Shown piece by piece: positions 16,986-25,790 of a DNA stretch of 64,000 bases. The stretch spans positions 18,926-82,925 of the forward strand of contig CANFMT010000011.1 in assembly GCA_947448415.1 (NCBI GenBank). Reading direction: 5' to 3'. Within the stretch, counting starts at the first letter, position 1. The number at the start of each line of letters is the position of its first letter. The notes beneath the pieces are model-generated. The model worked only from the letters and a program-made list of their open reading frames with translations, was not told the origin of the DNA and made no database searches. The stretch comes from Burkholderiaceae bacterium. Its GTDB lineage: Bacteria; Pseudomonadota; Gammaproteobacteria; Burkholderiales; Burkholderiaceae. The position numbers and the translations under genes are program-made.

Positions 16986-17687
16986 ATGAATAAAACTTAC
17001 CCATCGGCAGTAGAAGCCTTGCGGGACATCGTAAAAGACGGACAAAAATTAGCTGTGGGCGGTTTTGGCCTTTGTGGCATTCCTGAAGCGTTGATTCAGG
17101 CGGTTAAGGACATAGGTGTTCAGAATTTGACTGCTATTGCTAATAATGCTGGCGTGGATGGTTTTGGTTTGGGCTTGCTACTTAACTCTCGCCAAGTCAA
17201 AAAAATGGTGGCTTCTTACGTTGGTGAAAACAAAGAATTTGAACGCCAGTACTTGGCAGGTGAATTGGAGTTGGAATTTACTCCACAAGGAACATTGGCT
17301 GAAAAATTACGCGCCGGTGGTTGTGGTATTCCTGCTTTCTATACCAAAACAGGTGTTGGTACCTTGGTTGCTGAAGGTAAAGAAGAAAAAGAATTCGATG
17401 GTGAAAAATACATCATGGAACGCGCAATTGTTGCCGATATCTCATTAGTTAAAGCTTGGAAAGCCGATAAGTCTGGAAATTTGGTTTATCGCTACACTGC
17501 CCGTAACTTTAATCCAGTCGTGGCGATGGCTGGCAAGATTACTGTTGCTGAGGTTGAAGAGATTGTTGAGAACGGTCATCTGCATCCTGACGAGATTCAT
17601 ACGCCAGGCATTTATGTGCATCGTTTAGTGTTGCACAAAACTCCAGAAAAGCGCATTGAGCAACGCACTATGACTGCAAAAGCTTAA
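16986..17687 (+). CDS. scoA: Succinyl-CoA:3-oxoacid CoA-transferase subunit A
   Basis: 233 residues from ATG 16986, which is preceded by AGGA; a longer open frame upstream has no family similarity. The family I CoA-transferase pattern is seen in [14 protein letters not shown] near residue 24 and [16 protein letters not shown] near residue 115. With subunit B it moves CoA from succinyl-CoA to acetoacetate or a related 3-oxoacid, allowing ketone-body or polyhydroxybutyrate-derived acids to enter metabolism. Subunit B follows 46 bases later. Confidence 0.93.
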   Translation: MNKTYPSAVEALRDIVKDGQKLAVGGFGLCGIPEALIQAVKDIGVQNLTAIANNAGVDGFGLGLLLNSRQVKKMVASYVGENKEFERQYLAGELELEFTPQGTLAEKLRAGGCGIPAFYTKTGVGTLVAEGKEEKEFDGEKYIMERAIVADISLVKAWKADKSGNLVYRYTARNFNPVVAMAGKITVAEVEEIVENGHLHPDEIHTPGIYVHRLVLHKTPEKRIEQRTMTAKA

Positions 17688-17733
17688 TTACTCGAATAGT
17701 AGAGCAATAGAACAAATATTTAGGAAGATCGAC

Positions 17734-18384
17734 ATGCCTTGGAATAGAGATGAAATGGCAGCACGTGCTGCTAAAGAATTAAAAGATGGTTACTACGTGA
17801 ACTTAGGTATTGGTATGCCAACATTGGTAGCCAATCATGTGCCCAAAGATATGGAAGTTTGGCTCCAGTCAGAAAATGGTCTGTTAGGTATTGGACCATT
17901 TCCAACGGAAGAGACAATCGATGCAGACTTGATCAATGCGGGCAAGCAAACGATCACTACCTTACCTGGCTCATCTATTTTCTCCTCGGCAGATTCCTTT
18001 GGAATGATTCGTGGCGGCAAAATTAATATTGCTATCTTAGGCGCCATGCAAGTTAGTGAGCATGGCGATTTGGCCAACTGGATGATTCCAGGAAAAATGG
18101 TCAAAGGCATGGGTGGTGCAATGGACTTGGTTGCAGGTGTGAAGCACGTGGTGGTATTGATGGAACACGTTGCTAAGAAAAAAGATGGCACAGAAGAGCT
18201 TAAGATTTTGCCAAAGTGCACATTGCCATTGACGGGGGTAGGTGTAATTAGTCAGATTATTACCGACCTCTGTGTTCTTGACATCACTCCAAAAGGTTTG
18301 AAGTTAATTGAATTGGCTCCTGGCGTGACTAAAGAAGAGGTTATTGCTAAAACGGGTGCCCCCGTTGATACAACGGGTTTTTAA
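17734..18384 (+). CDS. scoB: Succinyl-CoA:3-oxoacid CoA-transferase subunit B
   Basis: 216 residues. The catalytic glutamate sits in [13 protein letters not shown] near residue 47, and NLGIGMPTL near residue 27 is the oxyanion glycine loop. It forms the active heterodimer or tetramer with ScoA. AGGAAG precedes the ATG by six bases. Downstream, a hairpin with a short T-tract may end this transcript or act on the next gene's start. Confidence 0.93.
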   Translation: MPWNRDEMAARAAKELKDGYYVNLGIGMPTLVANHVPKDMEVWLQSENGLLGIGPFPTEETIDADLINAGKQTITTLPGSSIFSSADSFGMIRGGKINIAILGAMQVSEHGDLANWMIPGKMVKGMGGAMDLVAGVKHVVVLMEHVAKKKDGTEELKILPKCTLPLTGVGVISQIITDLCVLDITPKGLKLIELAPGVTKEEVIAKTGAPVDTTGF

Positions 18385-18408
18385 GCAATTTCTTGATATG
18401 AATGAAAT

Positions 18409-18439
18409 AATGGGATCACTATGTCAGGATCCCATTTTT
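18409..18439 (+). promoter_or_regulatory. Hairpin enclosing a start codon; scoAB terminator or translation switch
   Basis: AATGGGATC (18409-18417) is a perfect nine-base complement of GATCCCATT (18428-18436). The ten-base loop contains the ATG proposed for the next gene, and TTT follows the stem. It could terminate scoAB, or it could hide the GGGA ribosome site and ATG of the metal transporter until melted. Both readings fit the sequence. Confidence 0.55.
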
Positions 18440-20292
18440 CTCATTCAAGACCCCCAGAATCACAGATGAACTCTGGGGCAGATCCATCACTGCATGCCCA
18501 CAAGAAGGGTGATGCAAAGCATACCCACAGTAAGCAAGTATCCAATCAGAATTTACTTTTAATTGCCCTAGTATTAACTCTTGGCTTTTCAGGAGTCGAG
18601 GGCGCAGCCGCTTACTTTGCTAACTCTTTAGCTCTGATCTCCGATGCTGGTCATATGGTGACTGATGCGGCAGCATTAGGCTTGGCATTATTGGCGCAAA
18701 TTATTTCTCGTCGTCCACCATCACCAAAGCATTCTTTTGGATTTGGACGCGCTGAAGCGCTGGCGGCATTTGTAAACAGTATTGCAATGCTGGCATTGGT
18801 AGTCTGGATTGTGATTGAGGCAATCAGTCGCTTCTATGACCCGCATAAGGTTGATGGTTTAACCGTCACGGTGGTTGCTGCAATTGGTTTGGTAATGAAT
18901 ATTGTTGTGGCATGGGTACTATCGCGTGATAAGAAGAGTGTAAATACCCGTGCCGCATTAGTGCATGTGATGGGTGACTTATTAGGCTCAATCGCTGCAT
19001 TGATTGCTGGCGTGGTCATTCAGCTAACGGGCTGGATGCCAATTGATGCCATTCTCTCGATTTTAGTTTCCCTATTGATTCTTAAGTCGACTATCTCCAT
19101 TCTCCATGAGTCTTATCACTTTCTCATGGAAGGTGTTCCACTGCATATCGACTATTTGCAGGTTGGCACTGATCTAAGAGCGGTACCGGGGGTATTGGCA
19201 GTGCATGACCTACATGTATGGGAAATGACTCCTAGTTTTCCAGCGCTCATTGGGCATATTGAAATTTCCGATATGCAAGATTGGCCAAAAATTATGTCCA
19301 CCATTAATGCCATGCTCTTAGATAAACATGGAATTGATCATGTGACTTTGCAACCAGAGGAAGTGGGCGAGGACCATGATCACGAGCATGATCATGAGCA
19401 TGAAATTCACAATGATGATCAGGCAGAAAATGTACTTCATGATGGTGAAATTTTTTACGTAGATTGCGTAAGTGGCGATGAGAAACATCGTATGGCCTAC
19501 CATGCTTGGGGCAACCCTAAGAATAAAGTATTGCTATGCGTTCATGGCCTTACAAGGCGGGGTAGCGACTTTAAGACGCTTGCACAGGCAATGTCTAAAG
19601 ACTATTACGTGGTTTGTCCTGATGTGGTTGGTAGGGGCTACTCTGACCGTTTAAAAAATCCTATGCTGTACGCTGTTCCGCAGTACGTTTCTGATATTGC
19701 TGCGCTGATCAAAAAACTAGGTGTTTCTCAAGTCGATTGGTTTGGAACCTCTATGGGTGGTTTGATTGGTATGGTCTATACGGCAATGCCAAAGTCGCCG
19801 ATTCGTAGAATGCTCATTAATGATGTGGGTCCTAAAATTGAACCTGAGGCATTAAAGCGTTTAGGCTCATATGTAGGTCAGCCATTTGAATTTTCCAATC
19901 GTGCTGATGCGCTGAATCGCCTTAATGAAATCTGCGCTACTTTTGGTGAGCATGCGCCAGAAGAGTGGGAGACCTATAACGGTCCTATGTTGGTTCAGAA
20001 GGATGACAAATGGATCATGCATTACGACCCAGATATTTCTGTGCCATTTGCTTCAGTTAATCCAATCATGGCTAAGGCTGGTGAAATGGCGATGTGGCAT
20101 GCGTTCAAACAAATTCATATTCCTATGTTGATTGTGCGTGGCGGCGATTCTGACTTATTGTCTGCGGCTACAGTCGCAGAGATGTGCAAAGTGAATCCCT
20201 ATGCGCGTAGTATTGAAATTCCCAATGTGGGTCATGCACCAGCATTTGTGAAGCCAGAGCAAATCGCTTTAGCCAAAGAATTTTTTAGTTGA
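18421..20292 (+). CDS. Fusion of CDF metal-cation transporter and alpha/beta hydrolase
   Basis: 623 residues in one uninterrupted frame. Residues 40-310 are a cation diffusion facilitator: about six membrane helices, a His/Lys-rich N-terminus, transport-site residues in SDAGHMVTDA (Asp75-Asp82) and HVMGDLLGS (His182, Asp186), and a cytoplasmic HDLHVWEMTP domain. A linker at 315-335 is packed with Asp, Glu and His (DHDHEHDHEHEIH) and could bind zinc. Residues 345-623 are an alpha/beta hydrolase with nucleophile Ser444 (GTSMGG), acid near Asp576 and His605 (NVGHAP). No internal start suits a separate hydrolase. It would export zinc, cobalt or iron; the hydrolase substrate is unknown. ATG 18466 is an alternative start. 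Confidence 0.85.
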   Translation: MSGSHFSHSRPPESQMNSGADPSLHAHKKGDAKHTHSKQVSNQNLLLIALVLTLGFSGVEGAAAYFANSLALISDAGHMVTDAAALGLALLAQIISRRPPSPKHSFGFGRAEALAAFVNSIAMLALVVWIVIEAISRFYDPHKVDGLTVTVVAAIGLVMNIVVAWVLSRDKKSVNTRAALVHVMGDLLGSIAALIAGVVIQLTGWMPIDAILSILVSLLILKSTISILHESYHFLMEGVPLHIDYLQVGTDLRAVPGVLAVHDLHVWEMTPSFPALIGHIEISDMQDWPKIMSTINAMLLDKHGIDHVTLQPEEVGEDHDHEHDHEHEIHNDDQAENVLHDGEIFYVDCVSGDEKHRMAYHAWGNPKNKVLLCVHGLTRRGSDFKTLAQAMSKDYYVVCPDVVGRGYSDRLKNPMLYAVPQYVSDIAALIKKLGVSQVDWFGTSMGGLIGMVYTAMPKSPIRRMLINDVGPKIEPEALKRLGSYVGQPFEFSNRADALNRLNEICATFGEHAPEEWETYNGPMLVQKDDKWIMHYDPDISVPFASVNPIMAKAGEMAMWHAFKQIHIPMLIVRGGDSDLLSAATVAEMCKVNPYARSIEIPNVGHAPAFVKPEQIALAKEFFS

Positions 20293-20301
20293 TTTTTGCC
20301 T

Positions 20302-22326
20302 ATGGCAAATACGCCTCAACCTGAAAAAGTAGCGTTATTTCAAGATGCTTGGTTTGGCGAGTCGTCTGAATCTCATGCACTGGGCGTTACCAATATTCTG
20401 CAGTCCCTTAATTTAGATGAGGCGACTTTAACCGCCGCGAGCAATATTGCACGTACCCACGGAAAAGAAGCGCTCAGCAAGTTAATTGGTGAAGAGCCCG
20501 CAAAGTTATTGATTGGATATCGTGGCTTACGTCAGGCCCAAGCAAAGCTGGTGCGTGACGATGGTGGATTAAGTGTTGCCGGGCAAGAGGAGATGCTCCG
20601 CAAAATGCTCTTGGCTTTTGGCGATGATCTTAGGGTAGTCTTAATTTATCTAGCCTCTCGATTGCAAACCTTGCGCTGGATTACGCAAGAGAAGATGGTA
20701 TTGCCTGCCGCCTGGGCTCAAGAAATCTTAAACATCGATGCTTCTTTAGCCAATCGCTTAGGTATTTGGCAAATGAAGTGGGAGATGGAAGATCTTGCTT
20801 TTAGAACTTTGTCACCTGACACCTATCGTGATATTGCCAAGATGCTGGATGCAAAGCGTATTGAGCGCCAAGAATTTATTGATCAAATTGTTCTGCAATT
20901 GCAAGATGAGTTAAAAGTAGCGCAGATTGATGGCGAAGTGCTCGGCAGACCAAAGCATATCTACAGCATTTGGAAAAAGATGCAAGGCAAGTCGCTCGAC
21001 TTTGCCAATCTCTATGATGTTCGCGCTTTTCGGGTTTTGGTGGATGATGTCAAATCTTGCTACGCCGTATTGGGGATTGTCCATAACGTTTGGCAGCCAG
21101 TGCCACGCGAGTTTGATGACTATATCGCAAGACCAAAACCAAACGGTTATCAATCCTTACACACTGTGGTGATGAATGATGATGGCACCGCATTTGAGAT
21201 TCAGGTGCGAACTCATGATATGCATCAGCAGGCTGAATATGGTTTGGCAGCTCATTGGCGCTATAAGGAGGGTGCGTATATTGGAATGGCTACGCCACCT
21301 AATCAAACACTAGCTAATAAGCCTAACGTTAGTCATCAAGTAGGAACTCACAGCGCTGAGGTTGCTTATGAAAGGCAAATAGCTTGGGCTCGCCAATTGA
21401 TTTCTTGGAAGGAGGATGCTTGGGAGCAACTGAAGCATCATGAGATAGATGATCACATCTACGTACTCACGCCTTTGGGCAAGGTGATCTCTTTAGAGAA
21501 GGGCTCTACGCCGATCGACTTTGCTTATGCGGTCCACACCAATCTAGGTCATCGATGCCGTGGAGCAAGAGTTGATGGTGCTATGGTGCCATTAGAGACC
21601 TCTTTGCAAAATGGTCAGACAGTAGAAATTATTGCCGTGAAACATGGTGGTCCATCACGTGATTGGATTAGCCCAGATAAGCACTATCTCCGCTCTCAAA
21701 GAGCGCGTCAAAGAGTACGCGCTTGGTTTAATGCACTTGATGATGAAGAGACTGGGCAAAAACCAGTCGATACAAAAGCTGATATTCACGCAGAAGCGAA
21801 AGTAAGTCCTGTAACACCAGAAATTGTTTTGCGTACTAGTGCGCGTAAGCATTCTCAAAGTGGTGATGTATTAGTGGTTGGCGTGGATTCCTTGTTAACT
21901 CAGTTAGCGCGTTGCTGTAGACCGGTGCCGCCAGATGCTATTGCTGGATTTGTAACGCAAGGTAGAGGAGTTTCGATTCATCGCCGTTCATGCAAAACAT
22001 TCCGAGGATTGCTAGAGAGGGCGCCTGAACGCGTCATTCAAACGGCATGGACCCAGGAAGCTACCCATTCTCAAGCAAATTTAGAGCAAAAACGGGTGTT
22101 CCCGGCAGATTTGGTTGTTTCTGGGCTTGATCGACCCGAGTTGATGCGTGAGCTGTTTGAGATCTTGACGCGTCAAGGTGTGCACGTGATTGATCTGCGG
22201 AAATCTTCAAAAAAGGGCCTGGCCCAGATCCTTTTGACAATTGAAGTGAAGGATTCTGAGATCTTGCGATTGGTCCAAAATAGCCTGGAAGAGGTTAAAG
22301 GGGTCACACAAGTACGCCGCCGGTGA
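20302..22326 (+). CDS. relA: RelA-type (p)ppGpp synthetase
   Basis: 674 residues. The N-terminal hydrolase region is degenerate, without the HD pair, while the synthetase domain has EFDDYI at 270-275, the ExDD form typical of synthetase-only RelA rather than bifunctional SpoT. Then follow a TGS domain (HIYVLTPLGKVISLEKGSTPIDFAYAVH), a zinc-finger/CC region (LARCCRPVPPD) and a C-terminal ACT domain. It makes the stringent-response alarmone on stalled ribosomes. ATG 20302 is chosen over a TTG two codons earlier. No Shine-Dalgarno sequence is visible; the stop of the fusion gene is nine bases upstream, so coupling is likely. Confidence 0.93.
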   Translation: MANTPQPEKVALFQDAWFGESSESHALGVTNILQSLNLDEATLTAASNIARTHGKEALSKLIGEEPAKLLIGYRGLRQAQAKLVRDDGGLSVAGQEEMLRKMLLAFGDDLRVVLIYLASRLQTLRWITQEKMVLPAAWAQEILNIDASLANRLGIWQMKWEMEDLAFRTLSPDTYRDIAKMLDAKRIERQEFIDQIVLQLQDELKVAQIDGEVLGRPKHIYSIWKKMQGKSLDFANLYDVRAFRVLVDDVKSCYAVLGIVHNVWQPVPREFDDYIARPKPNGYQSLHTVVMNDDGTAFEIQVRTHDMHQQAEYGLAAHWRYKEGAYIGMATPPNQTLANKPNVSHQVGTHSAEVAYERQIAWARQLISWKEDAWEQLKHHEIDDHIYVLTPLGKVISLEKGSTPIDFAYAVHTNLGHRCRGARVDGAMVPLETSLQNGQTVEIIAVKHGGPSRDWISPDKHYLRSQRARQRVRAWFNALDDEETGQKPVDTKADIHAEAKVSPVTPEIVLRTSARKHSQSGDVLVVGVDSLLTQLARCCRPVPPDAIAGFVTQGRGVSIHRRSCKTFRGLLERAPERVIQTAWTQEATHSQANLEQKRVFPADLVVSGLDRPELMRELFEILTRQGVHVIDLRKSSKKGLAQILLTIEVKDSEILRLVQNSLEEVKGVTQVRRR

Positions 22327-22344
22327 TAAACTCTAGGGCTGTAT

Positions 22345-22421
22345 AGGCTCGTAGCTCAGCTGGTTAGAGCACCACCTTGACATGGTGGGGGTCGTTGGTT
22401 CGAGTCCAATCGAGCCTACCA
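22345..22421 (+). tRNA. tRNA-Val (GAC)
   Basis: 77 bases with encoded CCA. The acceptor stem AGGCTCG pairs with CGAGCCT, the D-arm is GCTCAGCTGGTTAGAGC, the anticodon loop is TTGACAT giving anticodon GAC, and the T-arm is TTGGTTCGAGTCCAA. It lies 18 bases after relA. Confidence 0.95.
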
Positions 22422-22439
22422 ACGAATAAGACCCAAAAA

Positions 22440-22459
22440 GGAACTCCATTAGGGGTTCC
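22440..22459 (+). repeat. Hairpin GGAACTCC-ATTA-GGGGTTCC after tRNA-Val
   Basis: An eight-pair stem with one G-U pair and a four-base loop. No T-tract follows, so it is more likely a 3' processing or stability element than a terminator. Confidence 0.5.
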
Positions 22460-22465
22460 AAAGAG

Positions 22466-22500
22466 GCGCGGATGCCCAAAAGCTGCCGCGCTTTCTTTTT
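22466..22500 (+). terminator. Rho-independent terminator before thrS
   Basis: GCGCGG (22466-22471) pairs with CCGCGC (22486-22491), an inner GC/GC pair extends it across a small internal loop, and TTTCTTTTT follows. It ends the relA/tRNA-Val transcript about 48 bases before thrS. Confidence 0.8.
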
Positions 22501-22547
22501 GTGGATCGATGTAGTGAGTGAAGTTCAGTTAATTAGATGGAGTCGTC

Positions 22548-24470
22548 ATGCTTGTAGTAACTCTGCCCGATGGATCAAAACGTGAGTTTGAGGCGCCTGT
22601 TCGCGTAGCGGATGTTGCTCAAAGCATCGGTAGCGGTCTCGCAAAAGCTGCCTTAGGTGGCATCGTTGACGGCAAGATGGTGGATACCAGTTTTGTCATT
22701 GATAAAGATAGTCAGCTTGCCATCATTACCGATAAGAGTCCTGAGGCACTTGAGATTGTGCGCCATTCGACTGCGCACTTATTGGCTTACGCGGTTAAAG
22801 AATTATTTCCTGAGGCTCAAGTAACCATCGGTCCAGTGATCGAGAATGGTTTTTACTATGACTTCTCGTATCACCGCCCATTTACGCCGGATGACTTAGT
22901 CGCTCTCGAAAAGAAAATGACTGAGCTCGCTAAAAAAGATGAGTCAGTAACACGTACCGTAATGCCACGCGATGAAGCTATTGAGTTTTTCAAAAAACAA
23001 GGCGAGAACTACAAAGCAGAGTTGATTGCTAGCATTCCGCAAGGTGAAGATGTTTCCTTATATGCTGAAGGCAAGTTCACGGATTTATGTCGTGGCCCTC
23101 ACGTACCCTCTACTGGCAAACTCAAGATCTTTAAGCTCCAAAGCGTTGCGGGAGCTTACTGGCGTGGTGATAGCAAGAATGAGATGCTGCAGCGAATTTA
23201 CGGCACAGCATGGTTGCGTAAAGAAGATCAAGATGCTTATTTGCTTATGCTTGAAGAGTCGGAGAAGCGTGATCATAGACGCCTCGGCAAATTACTTGAT
23301 CTCTTTCACTTCCAGTCTGAAGCGCCAGGCCTCATATTCTGGCATCCAAAAGGTTGGTCAATTTGGCAAGAGGTCGAGCAATACATGCGTCGCGTGTATC
23401 AGCAAGAGGGATACCAAGAGGTCAAGGCTCCACAGATTTTGGATCGCGGTCTATGGGAAAAGTCTGGGCACTGGGAAAACTACAAAGAAAATATGTTCAC
23501 GACAGAGTCGGAGAATCGTGCTTATGCGTTAAAGCCGATGAACTGTCCTGGTCACGTACAAATTTATAACTCGGGTTTGCATAGCTATCGTGAGTTGCCA
23601 TTGCGCTTCGGTGAGTTTGGCCAGTGTCATCGCAATGAGCCATCAGGTGCATTGCATGGTTTGATGCGTGTGCGTGGTTTTACACAAGACGACGGTCATA
23701 TTTTTTGTACTGAAGATCAAATTCAGTCTGAAGTTGCTGCTTTCGATAAAGCAGTTCGCGCTGTTTATCAAGATTTTGGCTTTACTGAGGTAGCTGTAAA
23801 ACTGGCTCTACGTCCTGCAAAACGCGTTGGTGATGATGCTGTTTGGGATAAGGCAGAGGAGGCTCTTCGTGGCGCCTTGAAGGCCTCAGGCCAAGAGTGG
23901 GAAGAATTGCCAGGCGAGGGAGCTTTTTACGGTCCAAAGATCGAATATCACCTCAAGGACTCCATTGGTCGTACATGGCAATGCGGCACGATTCAGGTGG
24001 ATTTCTCCATGCCAGCCCGTTTGGGGGCTGAATACGTGGCCGAGGACAATAGCCGCAAGACTCCAGTCATGCTCCATAGGGCAATTGTGGGCTCTTTAGA
24101 GCGTTTTATCGGCATTTTGATCGAAAATCATGCTGGAAACATGCCAGTTTGGCTTGCTCCAACCCAGGCCGTAGTCCTCAATATCTCCGGAAATTCTGCT
24201 GCATATGCACAACAAGTACAGCAAATGCTGAAAAAACAAGGGTTTAGAGTAGAGGCGGATTTGCGGAACGAGAAAATTACGTATAAAATACGCGAGCACG
24301 CATTACAGAAGATCCCATTTTTGCTGGTTGTTGGTGATAAAGAGTCTGAAAGTAATACGGTGGCCGTTCGTGCCCGTGGCGGAGTCGATTTGGGTGTAAT
24401 GCCTCTTGAAGCTTTCGTTGCCCGACTCCAGCAGGATATATCCCAAAAAGTCGGACCCGAGCCTAGCTAG
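22548..24470 (+). CDS. thrS: Threonyl-tRNA synthetase
   Basis: 640 residues, the usual length. The order is TGS domain (1-60), the editing domain with [16 protein letters not shown] near residue 75, the class II catalytic core ([34 protein letters not shown]) and the anticodon-binding C-terminus ([16 protein letters not shown]). It charges tRNA-Thr and clears mischarged serine. It heads the translation cluster thrS-infC-rpmI-rplT-pheST-ihfA. Confidence 0.97.
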   Translation: MLVVTLPDGSKREFEAPVRVADVAQSIGSGLAKAALGGIVDGKMVDTSFVIDKDSQLAIITDKSPEALEIVRHSTAHLLAYAVKELFPEAQVTIGPVIENGFYYDFSYHRPFTPDDLVALEKKMTELAKKDESVTRTVMPRDEAIEFFKKQGENYKAELIASIPQGEDVSLYAEGKFTDLCRGPHVPSTGKLKIFKLQSVAGAYWRGDSKNEMLQRIYGTAWLRKEDQDAYLLMLEESEKRDHRRLGKLLDLFHFQSEAPGLIFWHPKGWSIWQEVEQYMRRVYQQEGYQEVKAPQILDRGLWEKSGHWENYKENMFTTESENRAYALKPMNCPGHVQIYNSGLHSYRELPLRFGEFGQCHRNEPSGALHGLMRVRGFTQDDGHIFCTEDQIQSEVAAFDKAVRAVYQDFGFTEVAVKLALRPAKRVGDDAVWDKAEEALRGALKASGQEWEELPGEGAFYGPKIEYHLKDSIGRTWQCGTIQVDFSMPARLGAEYVAEDNSRKTPVMLHRAIVGSLERFIGILIENHAGNMPVWLAPTQAVVLNISGNSAAYAQQVQQMLKKQGFRVEADLRNEKITYKIREHALQKIPFLLVVGDKESESNTVAVRARGGVDLGVMPLEAFVARLQQDISQKVGPEPS

Positions 24471-24512
24471 GGTTAGAACTGTCTTTATTGTTTTTTTATA
24501 GGAATTAAGAAG

Positions 24513-25037
24513 ATCGCTACTGAAAAATTGCAGCGCATTAACCGGGAAATTACTGCTCCTGAAGTGCGTTTGATTGGAATTGATGGAGAGCCCATCGGTG
24601 TAGTTAGTTTGAGTGAAGCCTTGGCTGCAGCAGAAGAGAAAGAGACCGATCTGGTTGAAATTGCTCCGACGGCTGTTCCACCTGTAGTCCGCATCATGGA
24701 CTTTGGCAAATTCAAATACCAAGAAGCCAAGCGGATGCATGAAGCAAAGCTGAAGCAAAAAGTCATTCAGGTGAAGGAAGTGAAGTTCCGCCCTGGTACT
24801 GATGATGGCGACTACGGTGTAAAGCTACGCAATTTGATCCGCTTTTTGGAAGATGGCGATAAGACAAAGATTACGCTGCGGTTTCGGGGTCGTGAAATGG
24901 CCCACCAAGAAATCGGAGTCAGAATGTTGGAACGTTTGAAGTTGGACCTCGTTGAATATGGCCAAGTCGAGCAGTTTCCAAAGATGGAAGGTCGCCAGAT
25001 GGTGATGGTATTGGCCCCCATCCGCAAGGCTAAGTAA
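24513..25037 (+). CDS. infC: Translation initiation factor IF-3 with a probable ATC start
   Basis: 174 residues if started at ATC 24513. The family N-terminus (A)[18 protein letters not shown] reads straight through from this codon, and no ATG, GTG or well-placed TTG exists at the right place; AGGA at 24500-24503 is nine bases upstream. A TTG at 24528 would remove the first five residues, and an in-frame ATT at 24504 is too close to the AGGA. E. coli infC uses ATT, letting IF-3 limit its own synthesis by rejecting the poor start. Core motifs [15 protein letters not shown] and [14 protein letters not shown] are intact. Confidence 0.9.
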   Translation: MATEKLQRINREITAPEVRLIGIDGEPIGVVSLSEALAAAEEKETDLVEIAPTAVPPVVRIMDFGKFKYQEAKRMHEAKLKQKVIQVKEVKFRPGTDDGDYGVKLRNLIRFLEDGDKTKITLRFRGREMAHQEIGVRMLERLKLDLVEYGQVEQFPKMEGRQMVMVLAPIRKAK

Positions 25038-25054
25038 CTAGGTTTTACCTAGTT
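25036..25054 (+). promoter_or_regulatory. Hairpin at the infC stop codon (AACTAGGT-TTT-ACCTAGTT)
   Basis: A perfect eight-pair stem with a three-base loop begins inside the infC stop codon. No T-tract follows, so it is not a typical terminator. It lies in the 139-base leader of rpmI-rplT, where L20 autoregulation is known to act in E. coli; an RNA-processing or regulatory role is inferred. Confidence 0.5.
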
Positions 25055-25126
25055 CTTATGTAGGGAGGCGCTCTTAGTGAATAACTAAGGTGCCGGTAGT
25101 TTGAAGTGCTTCTGGGTACAGGAAGA

Positions 25127-25142
25127 GTAACCGTCGGTTACC
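25127..25142 (+). promoter_or_regulatory. Second hairpin in the rpmI leader (GTAACC-GTC-GGTTAC)
   Basis: A six-pair stem with a three-base loop, about 22 bases before the rpmI ribosome site. Together with the hairpin at 25036 it makes the infC-rpmI gap structured, consistent with a ribosomal-protein leader, though no L20 binding-site match can be proven by eye. Confidence 0.4.
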
Positions 25143-25176
25143 ACCTATGTTGCACAAGTAATTGAAGGGGTGCTTT

Positions 25177-25374
25177 ATGCCCAAGATGAAGAGCAAGAGT
25201 AGCGCTAAAAAGCGCTTCACGGTTCGCGCAGGCGGAACGATCAAACGAGGTCAGGCTTTCAAACGCCACATCCTCACCAAGAAGACCACAAAGAATAAGC
25301 GTCACCTCCGTGGTTCCACAGAAGTTGCGAAAGCTGACGTTAAGTCAATTCGCTCCATGCTTCCATACGCTTAA
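25177..25374 (+). CDS. rpmI: 50S ribosomal protein L35
   Basis: 65 residues, highly basic, with the family start [13 protein letters not shown] and the segment [23 protein letters not shown] 25177 follows GAAGGGG with normal spacing; the open frame five codons upstream is not part of the protein. It sits between infC and rplT as in most bacteria. Confidence 0.96.
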   Translation: MPKMKSKSSAKKRFTVRAGGTIKRGQAFKRHILTKKTTKNKRHLRGSTEVAKADVKSIRSMLPYA

Positions 25375-25399
25375 CCTCAGACTAGATTAGGAGAATTAA

Positions 25400-25765
25400 A
25401 TGCCAAGAGTCAAACGTGGGGTTACAGCAAGAGCCCGTCATAAGAAAATCACCGATGCCGCTACAGGTTACCGTGGCCGTCGTAAGAACGTATTCCGTAT
25501 TGCTAAGCAAGCGGTTATGCGTGCTGGTCAATATGCATATCGTGACCGTCGTAACAAGAAACGTGTATTCCGCGCTTTGTGGATTGCCCGTATCAATGCG
25601 GCTGTTCGTCAGCATGACATGACCTATAGCGTATTCATGAATGGTATGAAGAAAGCTGCGATCGAACTCGACCGCAAAGTACTTTCTGATATGGCCATTG
25701 CTGACAAAGCGGCTTTTGCTGCTTTGGTTACTCGGATCAAATCCGTAGTAAACGCTGCAGCTTAA
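25400..25765 (+). CDS. rplT: 50S ribosomal protein L20
   Basis: 121 residues, basic, with [16 protein letters not shown] at the start and [20 protein letters not shown] following. L20 is an early 23S rRNA binder and, in enteric bacteria, represses its own operon. AGGAG lies nine bases before the ATG. Confidence 0.97.
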   Translation: MPRVKRGVTARARHKKITDAATGYRGRRKNVFRIAKQAVMRAGQYAYRDRRNKKRVFRALWIARINAAVRQHDMTYSVFMNGMKKAAIELDRKVLSDMAIADKAAFAALVTRIKSVVNAAA

Positions 25766-25766
25766 T

Positions 25767-25785
25767 CTTAGTTTTCTAAACTAAG
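25767..25785 (+). promoter_or_regulatory. Hairpin between rplT and pheS (CTTAGTTT-TCT-AAACTAAG)
   Basis: A perfect eight-pair stem with a three-base loop begins two bases after the rplT stop and ends five bases before the pheS ATG. It fills the place where a pheS ribosome site would be, and none is seen. It may tune pheS translation or be a processing site. Confidence 0.5.
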
Positions 25786-25790
25786 CTGCA

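Noticed and set aside
20302..20900. relA as a damaged bifunctional SpoT because the HD pair is missing
   Set aside because: Synthetase-only RelA proteins normally have a degenerate hydrolase region, and the ExDD motif, TGS and ACT domains are intact.
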